Shown here piece by piece: positions 5,564-9,819 of a stretch of 12,312 bases of DNA. Made by a program: the position numbers and the translations under genes. This DNA is from an uncultured Collinsella sp. (GTDB lineage Bacteria; Actinomycetota; Coriobacteriia; Coriobacteriales; Coriobacteriaceae), in assembly GCA_900546085.1 (NCBI GenBank), contig URBS01000061.1, positions 1-12,312 of the forward strand, written 5' to 3'. Numbering within the stretch: the first letter of the stretch is position 1; each line of letters starts with the position of its first letter. The notes below the pieces were generated by a model. The model was given only the letters and a program-made list of their open reading frames with translations, did not search any database and was not told where the DNA came from.

Positions 5564-6664
5564 CTACTTAAGTGCGCCGGTCACGGTGCCGCCGCCCAGG
5601 ACGATGTCGCCGCGGTATATAACGACAGCCTGGCCGGGGGCGATGGCGCGCTGCGGCTCGTCAAAGGTCAGCAACATTTGCCCGTCTTCGCCGCGCGTAA
5701 GGATCGCTGCCTGGTCTTTCTGTCGGTAGCGGTACTTGGCGCCCACGCGGATGCCGCCGGCATCCAGCTCGGCTTCCATGTGGTCGGCAGGGGCGCTCCA
5801 AATCCAGTCGTTGGCCGTGAGCGCCGTGGCCGTCAGGTCCTCGGCCTCGCCCAGATGCACGGTGTTGTTGACGGCGTCGACACCCGTTACGTACACGGGA
5901 TGCGCCATCGCGACGCCCAGGCCTTTGCGCTGGCCGATGGTGTAGCGCAGCGCGCCGTTGTGGCGCCCGACCACGCTGCCGTCGCGCCACACAATGTCGC
6001 CCGGTGCAGCGGGATGTCCGCAGCGGCGCTCGATATAGCCCGCGTAGTTACCGTCTGGAATAAAGCAGATATCCTCGCTTTCGGCCTTCTTGGCGTTGAT
6101 GAAGCCCTGCTCGGCGGCAATCCGGCGCACGTCGCGCTCCTTGTCCAGACCCGCCAGCGGAAAAATCGTGCGCGCCAGACGCTCCTGCGTAAGCGAATAC
6201 AAAAAGTAACTCTGGTCCTTTTTGGGGTCCTCGCCGCGATGCAGCTGCCAGGTGCCGTCTGCCGCCTGGCTTGTTTTGGCGTAATGGCCCGTGGCGATGT
6301 AGTCGCAGCCCATGTCCAGCGCTGCATCGAGCAGCGCGCCAAACTTAATGTGGCGGTTGCAGATAATGCACGGATTGGGCGTCAGCCCCTCCTGGTAGGC
6401 GTTCACAAAGCGCTCGATTACGTTACGGTCGAAGGTTTGCTGCAAGTCGAGCACATGGTGGGGAATGCCTATGCGCTCGGCAACGGCCTCTGCGTCGGCG
6501 ATGTCGCGGTCGACCTTACTCATGCCCGTGGCGGGGTCGGGTGCGGGGCAGGTGAGGCGCATGGTGGCGCCGACACATTCGTAGCCCTGGCTTTTGAGCA
6601 GATACGCGGTCACGCTGGAATCGACGCCGCCGCTCATGGTGACGAGCACGCGCTTGTTGTGCAT
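5564..6664 (-). CDS. mnmA: tRNA-specific 2-thiouridylase
   Basis: The 366-residue full-length MnmA transfers sulfur to U34 of tRNA-Lys, -Glu and -Gln in the cytoplasm, using ATP and a persulfide donor. The PP-loop SGGVDSS occupies residues 11-17. The two catalytic cysteines are C102 in NPCIICNRHIKFG and C200 in SEDICFIP. GHYAK (126-130), DPKKDQSYFLY (146-156) and the C-terminal beta-barrel with YTIGQRKGLGV are all present. AAGGAG lies 9 bases before the ATG. It lies downstream of cysK on the same strand, but a strong hairpin with a T-run separates them. An extended -10 (TGCTACAAT) just before that hairpin suggests a separate promoter. No cysteine desulfurase or Tus relay gene is seen in the window, so the sulfur donor must be encoded elsewhere. 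Confidence 0.97.
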   Translation of the reverse strand: MHNKRVLVTMSGGVDSSVTAYLLKSQGYECVGATMRLTCPAPDPATGMSKVDRDIADAEAVAERIGIPHHVLDLQQTFDRNVIERFVNAYQEGLTPNPCIICNRHIKFGALLDAALDMGCDYIATGHYAKTSQAADGTWQLHRGEDPKKDQSYFLYSLTQERLARTIFPLAGLDKERDVRRIAAEQGFINAKKAESEDICFIPDGNYAGYIERRCGHPAAPGDIVWRDGSVVGRHNGALRYTIGQRKGLGVAMAHPVYVTGVDAVNNTVHLGEAEDLTATALTANDWIWSAPADHMEAELDAGGIRVGAKYRYRQKDQAAILTRGEDGQMLLTFDEPQRAIAPGQAVVIYRGDIVLGGGTVTGALK

Positions 6665-6693
6665 GAGGAGGTTCTCCTTGGTGGCATGTGGCC

Positions 6694-6732
6694 AAAAAAG
6701 AAAAGCGGCGCGGGAGGCTGGTTCCGCGCCGC
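6694..6732 (-). terminator. Terminator-like hairpin between cysK and mnmA
   Basis: On the minus strand a perfect 9-bp stem, GCGGCGCGG (6732-6724) with CCGCGCCGC (6713-6705), closes a 10-base loop and is followed by TTTTCTTTTTT. It should end cysK transcripts. It also sits at the very start of any transcript made from the extended -10 at 6737-6745. Confidence 0.85.
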
Positions 6733-6736
6733 AGAC

Positions 6737-6745
6737 ATTGTAGCA
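6737..6745 (-). promoter_or_regulatory. Extended -10 promoter candidate for mnmA
   Basis: On the minus strand the sequence reads TG-C-TACAAT, a full extended -10 with 5 of 6 bases in the hexamer. No -35 is evident, which extended -10 promoters tolerate. The expected start point, 6-7 bases on, falls at the first bases of the hairpin 6705-6732. Confidence 0.45.
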
Positions 6746-6823
6746 AGTTCGGACGTCTCGTGGGGCATCCTGTTGGGATGAGCTCAGGCTGCCAGAAGAG
6801 AGGGGAGACCGGCGTGCCTCGGA

Positions 6824-6840
6824 CTCGTTCTAAGAACGAG
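6824..6840. repeat. 17-bp palindrome just after the cysK stop
   Basis: CTCGTTC (6824-6830) and GAACGAG (6834-6840) flank TAA. It begins 5 bases beyond the cysK stop codon. No T-run follows, so it is not a classical terminator; mRNA 3' protection or a protein-binding site are possible. Confidence 0.5.
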
Positions 6841-6845
6841 AAGCT

Positions 6846-7784
6846 CTAGTCCTGGAAGAGCGCCGTGGACAGGTAGCGCTCGCCGGTGTCGGCGAGCAGC
6901 GCCACGATGGTCTTGCCTTCGTTCTCGGGGCGCTTGGCCAGCTGCAGAGCGGCCCAGACGGCGGCGCCGGACGAAATGCCCACGAGCACGCCTTCCTTGT
7001 GGCCCACGGCGCGGCCGGTGGCAAAGGCATCGTCGTTCTCGACGGGGATGATCTCGTCATAGACCTGGGTGTCGAGGACGTCGGGCACAAAGCCGGCACC
7101 GATACCCTGGATCTTGTGCGGGCCGGCCTGGCCCTTAGAGAGCACCGGGGAGGTGGCGGGCTCGACGGCGACGACCTGAATCTCGGGGTTTTGCTCCTTG
7201 AGGAACTCGCCCACGCCGGTCACGGTGCCGCCGGTGCCGACGCCGGCGACGAAGATGTCGACCTTGCCGTCGGTGTCGTCCCAGATCTCGGGGCCGGTCG
7301 TGGCCTTGTGAATGGCCGGGTTCGCGGGGTTCACAAACTGGCCGGCGATGATGCTGTTGGGAGTTTCCTTCTGCAGCTCCTCCGCCTTGGCGATAGCGCC
7401 CTTCATGCCCTTGGAGCCGTCGGTGAGCACGAGCTGTGCGCCGTATGCCTGCATGAGCTTGCGGCGCTCGACGGACATGGTCTCGGGCATAGTGATGATC
7501 ACCTTGTAGCCGCGGGCCGCCGCCACCGAGGCGATGCCGACGCCGGTGTTGCCGCTCGTGGGCTCGATGATGGTGTAGTCGCCACCGCGCACGAGCTTGC
7601 CGGCCTTCTCGGCCTCGTCAATCATGTTCTTGGCGACGCGGTCTTTGACGGACCCGGCGGGGTTGAAGTATTCCAATTTGACGAGCACACGGGCCTTGAG
7701 GTCCTCGTCGGCCTCGAAGTGGGTGAGCTCCAGAAGCGGGGTGTGGCCGATAAGCTGATCGATGGACGTGTAAACATTGCTCAT
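6846..7784 (-). CDS. cysK: Cysteine synthase / O-acetylserine sulfhydrylase
   Basis: The 312-residue PLP enzyme makes L-cysteine from O-acetylserine and sulfide. The PLP lysine is K47 in NPAGSVKDR. The substrate-binding loop TSGNTG is at 76-81, and the phosphate-binding loop GTGGT at 183-187. GISSGAA near residue 270 binds the PLP ring nitrogen, as expected for the fold type II family. Length is typical of CysK; no CBS or extra domain is present. GGAGG lies 6 bases before the ATG. It is divergent from an Rrf2-family regulator, with a promoter-like pair at 7892-7920. In Bacillus, CymR (Rrf2) represses cysteine genes through a complex with CysK, so this arrangement suggests similar control here. 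Cystathionine beta-synthase-like activity cannot be excluded from sequence. Confidence 0.95.
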   Translation of the reverse strand: MSNVYTSIDQLIGHTPLLELTHFEADEDLKARVLVKLEYFNPAGSVKDRVAKNMIDEAEKAGKLVRGGDYTIIEPTSGNTGVGIASVAAARGYKVIITMPETMSVERRKLMQAYGAQLVLTDGSKGMKGAIAKAEELQKETPNSIIAGQFVNPANPAIHKATTGPEIWDDTDGKVDIFVAGVGTGGTVTGVGEFLKEQNPEIQVVAVEPATSPVLSKGQAGPHKIQGIGAGFVPDVLDTQVYDEIIPVENDDAFATGRAVGHKEGVLVGISSGAAVWAALQLAKRPENEGKTIVALLADTGERYLSTALFQD

Positions 7785-7856
7785 GGTGAACCTCCAAAGT
7801 GTTCAAATGACTGGATACCGTGTGGTTTTACGGTGTGTGTGGCAGCGAAACCCACA

Positions 7857-7869
7857 AACCTTATAGGTT
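7857..7869. promoter_or_regulatory. Palindrome in the cysK leader, candidate operator
   Basis: AACCT-TAT-AGGTT is a perfect 5+3+5 palindrome about 15-30 bases downstream of the predicted cysK start point. That position suits a repressor, possibly the divergently encoded Rrf2 protein. A separate pairing TGTGG/CCACA lies next to it in the leader. Confidence 0.35.
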
Positions 7870-7891
7870 GTTCGTTTTGCTGTTGGCAAGC

Positions 7892-7920
7892 ATAGTAGAC
7901 AGTAAAGCCTAGTAACGCAA
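7892..7920 (-). promoter_or_regulatory. Promoter of cysK
   Basis: On the minus strand TTGCGT (7920-7915) and TACTAT (7897-7892) are separated by exactly 17 bases. Each matches four of six consensus bases. The predicted leader is about 100 bases long. Confidence 0.5.
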
Positions 7921-7973
7921 TAGGAAATAGAAGATTATTACGAGTCGATTAACCATCTTGACGGGAATAGGTA

Positions 7974-8006
7974 TTTTCAAAACCAATTTTTCGGCTAGAA
8001 TTTCTA
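7974..8006 (+). promoter_or_regulatory. Promoter and possible autoregulatory site of the Rrf2 gene
   Basis: TTTTCA (7974-7979) and TAGAAT (7996-8001) are 16 bases apart. The -10 lies within the palindrome TAGAA-T-TTCTA (7996-8006). A wider inverted repeat TTTCGG (7989-7994) and CCGAAA (8019-8024) encloses it. Rrf2 proteins usually bind palindromes over their own promoters, so autoregulation is a reasonable inference. Confidence 0.45.
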
Positions 8007-8037
8007 CGAATTAAAAGACCGAAAGGCAGCTATATAT

Positions 8038-8466
8038 ATGTTGGTTTCCACAAAGGGCAGATATGCCCTACGCGTTATGGTCGACCTGGCCGAGCATCAG
8101 GCGGCCGGTCGCATCCCGCTCAAAGAGATCGCGGCGCGCCAGGGGATTTCGGAGAAGTACCTCGAGAATATTCTGGCGACGCTCGTGCGCGCCAATATGC
8201 TCTCGGGCATGCGCGGCAAGGGCGGCGGCTACGTGCTTACGCGCCCGCCCGAGCAGTACACGGTGGGCGAGATCTTGCGCCTGACCGAGGGCAGCCTGGC
8301 GCCGGTCGCCTGCCTGGATGGCGACTGCAAGGGTTGCTCGCGATCTGATGAGTGCCCCACGCTCGACGTGTGGAAGAACCTTGACAAGCTCATCAACGAC
8401 TACCTCGACGGTGTGACGCTCGATCAACTTGTCGCTCCCAATGAAGGCTACGATTACGTCATCTAA
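8038..8466 (+). CDS. Rrf2 family transcriptional regulator with four-cysteine cluster
   Basis: The 142-residue regulator starts MLVSTKGRYALRVMVDLA, the standard Rrf2 beginning. The winged helix covers about residues 25-70 (IPLKEIAARQGISEKYLENIL), with the wing GKGGGYVLTR at 60-69. Cysteines C92, C97, C100 and C106 (C-x4-C-x2-C-x5-C) lie where IscR carries its cluster-binding cysteines, so iron-sulfur or redox sensing is likely. The conserved VWKNLDKLI helix follows. It is divergent from cysK and close to mnmA. In Bacillus the cysteine regulator CymR belongs to this family but lacks this cysteine set, so the protein combines an IscR-like sensor with a CymR-like location. ATG 8038 follows AAAGG at 11 bases; the TTG next to it is an alternative. 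Confidence 0.88.
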   Translation: MLVSTKGRYALRVMVDLAEHQAAGRIPLKEIAARQGISEKYLENILATLVRANMLSGMRGKGGGYVLTRPPEQYTVGEILRLTEGSLAPVACLDGDCKGCSRSDECPTLDVWKNLDKLINDYLDGVTLDQLVAPNEGYDYVI

Positions 8467-8473
8467 CCCATAC

Positions 8474-8504
8474 CTGCCATGTGGGGACAGGGTGGAAATG
8501 GCAG
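8474..8504 (+). repeat. Palindromic element with GGGGACAG in the loop
   Basis: CTGCCAT (8474-8480) pairs with ATGGCAG (8498-8504). The 17-base loop holds GGGGACAGGGTGGAA, which resembles the left arm of the larger palindrome at 9655-9730. It sits between the Rrf2 stop codon and the bidirectional terminator. Confidence 0.45.
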
Positions 8505-8535
8505 ATTCTCTCGCCCTTTGAGACTTGGCAAATAA

Positions 8536-8573
8536 GAAGGCCGCCCATTTTTGCGATGGGCGGCCTTCGTTTT
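8536..8573. terminator. Bidirectional terminator between Rrf2 and holin-like genes
   Basis: A perfect 13-bp stem, GAAGGCCGCCCAT (8536-8548) with ATGGGCGGCCTTC (8556-8568), has a 7-base loop. TTTT follows shortly on the plus strand, and a T-rich TTATTT follows on the minus strand. It can serve the convergent genes on both sides. Confidence 0.9.
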
Positions 8574-8608
8574 GGGCTGTTGAGACGGGCGCGGCCGGAA
8601 TGGCCGTT

Positions 8609-8974
8609 TTAGCCCTCGGCGATGCTGTCGAGGATGCTGCGCATGATGGACACCAGGATGCTGCCCATAAAGGCCGATCCAAAGCTGGCGATGGAGATAC
8701 CCGCGCCCAGCAGATTGACCGACAGATAGCTGGCCAGCTCGAGCATAAAGCTGTTGACTACGAGCTGAAAAATACCCAGCGTAATGATCGTGAGCGGCAG
8801 CGAGATAACCGTCAGGAACGGCTTGACGAGCGAATCGACGATGTTCAAGAACAGTCCCACGAAGGCGAAACAGACCCAGGCCTCGGCAAAACCGAAGGGC
8901 TGGATGCCGGGGACGAGGAACGTGGCAATCGCGATGGCGATAGAGGTAAAGAGCCAGTTAAGCATAAAGCGCAT
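8609..8974 (-). CDS. Four-span membrane protein, phage_holin_4_2 / YvlD family
   Basis: The 121-residue, strongly hydrophobic protein has four predicted membrane segments, about residues 5-21, 30-47, 53-80 and 92-112. The family signature of the YvlD/phage_holin_4_2 group is visible: NIVDSLVKPFLTVISLPLTIITLGIFQLVVNSFMLELAS in pieces around residues 44-82 (V-K-P-F-L, S-L-P-L-T, T-L-G-I-F, V-N-S-F-M-L). Despite the name, such chromosomal genes are usually not phage holins; a role in membrane homeostasis or envelope stress is suggested for YvlD but is not established. AAAGGA lies 8 bases before the ATG. No phage genes lie nearby. It ends at the terminator shared with the Rrf2 regulator. Confidence 0.82.
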   Translation of the reverse strand: MRFMLNWLFTSIAIAIATFLVPGIQPFGFAEAWVCFAFVGLFLNIVDSLVKPFLTVISLPLTIITLGIFQLVVNSFMLELASYLSVNLLGAGISIASFGSAFMGSILVSIMRSILDSIAEG

Positions 8975-9198
8975 GGTGTGAATCCTTTCTTGCGCAGGGT
9001 GCGTCGGTGTCGCGTGAAGCGGTTTGCTACGGCAGCTTGGACGGCCGCTCGGGTGTGCCGCCTTGTTCGGCCGCCCATTGTCTCAGATATTCGTGGAGCT
9101 TACGTGCGCATTCGGTTTCAAAACGGCGTTCGTCCTAGAAAACGCGCCGCTGGCAGAGAGTTTTGTCGCTTTAGTTTGGTGGTGTGCTAAACTGCTAC

Positions 9199-9251
9199 GG
9201 GCAAAAGCCACAGGCGTTGCCCTATTGCATAGAACGGGCGAACGATGCCCG
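9199..9251 (+). promoter_or_regulatory. Leader with two mutually exclusive hairpins
   Basis: GGGCAA (9199-9204) pairs with TTGCCC (9217-9222), with an inner GCC/GGC. CGGGC (9235-9239) pairs with GCCCG (9247-9251), covering the ATG of the mini-ORF. GCCC at 9219-9222 could instead pair with GGGC at 9236-9239, so the two arrangements exclude each other, as in attenuators. No U-run follows, so any control would be translational. Confidence 0.35.
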
Positions 9252-9295
9252 ATGTCAGTATCAACTTCGATGCCTTTTGGCGGGTTTGGCGGTGA
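9245..9295 (+). CDS. 16-residue mini-ORF with two Trp codons upstream of the TrpR-like gene
   Basis: ATG 9245 to TGA 9293-9295 encodes MPDVSINFDAFWRVWR and stops 3 bases before the ATG of the YerC/TrpR-like gene. The last codons (TGG CGG TGA) double as that gene's Shine-Dalgarno (GGCGGTGA), so the two would be translationally coupled. Two Trp residues near the end invite comparison with a leader peptide. However, both Trp codons lie in a tandem TTTGGCGG that may exist simply as ribosome-binding sequence. The mini-ORF's own RBS is weak (GGGCGA). Confidence 0.35.
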   Translation: MPDVSINFDAFWRVWR

Positions 9296-9298
9296 TCG

Positions 9299-9598
9299 AT
9301 GAATATCGAGAACATGTTTGACAAGCCTGATGTCAAGCAGCTGGTCCACGCATTTAGTCTTTTGGATGACGAGAAGGATATCCAGGAGTTTTTGACCGAT
9401 ATCTGCACGCCGCGCGAGATCTGCGATCTTTCGCAACGTCTGCAGGTTGCGCGTTATCTGGATGAGGGCGAGCCTTATGTTGAGGTTCAGGCCCGCACCG
9501 GCGCTTCGTCCACTACGGTGAGCCGCGTGTCCAAGGCACTCAACGGCGAGTACGGCGGCTATCGCAAGATCCTCATCAAGCTGGAGGATGGCGAGTAG
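9299..9598 (+). CDS. YerC/YecD family TrpR-like regulator
   Basis: The 99-residue, all-helical protein belongs to the YerC/YecD branch of the TrpR superfamily. The first half is a dimerising helical region (LVHAFSLLDDEKDIQEFLTDI). CTPREICDLSQRLQVARYL (39-57) is the family hallmark. The C-terminal half is the helix-turn-helix TGASSTTVSRVSKAL, ending in NGEYGGYRKIL. It is thought to be a DNA-binding repressor; the ligand and targets of YerC proteins are not established, and tryptophan cannot be assumed. The start is fixed by an in-frame TGA six bases upstream and by GGCGG six bases before the ATG. A terminator follows 28 bases after the stop, so it is monocistronic apart from the mini-ORF in front of it. 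Confidence 0.88.
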   Translation: MNIENMFDKPDVKQLVHAFSLLDDEKDIQEFLTDICTPREICDLSQRLQVARYLDEGEPYVEVQARTGASSTTVSRVSKALNGEYGGYRKILIKLEDGE

Positions 9599-9625
9599 GC
9601 CAGCGGCAACAAACGAATTGCGCAG

Positions 9626-9651
9626 AACCGTCCCTTCGGGGGCGGTTTTTT
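9626..9651 (+). terminator. Rho-independent terminator of the TrpR-like gene
   Basis: AACCGTCCC (9626-9634) pairs with GGGGCGGTT (9639-9647) through one G-T wobble around a TTCG tetraloop, followed by a run of T to 9651. Confidence 0.9.
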
Positions 9652-9654
9652 GAT

Positions 9655-9730
9655 CCTTTGGGGACGGAGGAAAACGGATCACTGGGTTAGACTGACCTCC
9701 TCGGTGATCCATTTTCCTCTGTCTCCAAGG
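9655..9730. repeat. 76-bp imperfect palindrome (REP-like element)
   Basis: The arms 9655-9682 and 9704-9730 are near-complementary over about 27 bp, with a few mismatches (mostly wobble-type) and one single-base bulge. Both contain GGAGGAAAA or its complement TTTTCCTC, and GGATCAC/GTGATCC. The central 21 bases are unpaired. There is no T-run after the second arm and an independent terminator lies just upstream, so it is not needed for termination. Its GGGGACGG/GGAGACAG strings match the two other elements in the window. Confidence 0.7.
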
Positions 9731-9733
9731 GGT

Positions 9734-9761
9734 CAAATCTGTTGGCGTGGGGCAAATCTGT
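9734..9761 (+). repeat. Short direct repeat CAAATCTGT upstream of the AddB-like gene
   Basis: The 9-mer CAAATCTGT occurs at 9734-9742 and 9753-9761, 19 bp apart. It is located between the palindromic element and the start of the nuclease gene. No convincing promoter hexamers were found in this stretch. Confidence 0.35.
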
Positions 9762-9819
9762 CCGCGCGGGCGGGTAGGATGGAAACATTGAATATTGCGA
9801 ACGGTTTGAGTGGAGGACC

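Noticed and set aside
5678..6781. Plus-strand open frame of 367 codons over mnmA
   Set aside because: It is a shadow of mnmA, whose catalytic motifs are all intact; the protein is Ala/Val/His-rich without recognisable motifs.
7784..7891. T-box or SAM riboswitch in the cysK leader
   Set aside because: The leader is about 100 bases with only short stems. No T-box sequence, specifier arrangement or SAM-riboswitch core was recognised.
6999..7895. Plus-strand open frame of 298 codons over cysK
   Set aside because: It is antisense to cysK with skewed Gly/Asp/Leu composition caused by the third-position GC bias of cysK.
8609..8974. Prophage remnant, suggested by the holin family name
   Set aside because: The family is common as an ordinary chromosomal membrane protein. 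No endolysin, integrase or structural gene lies nearby.
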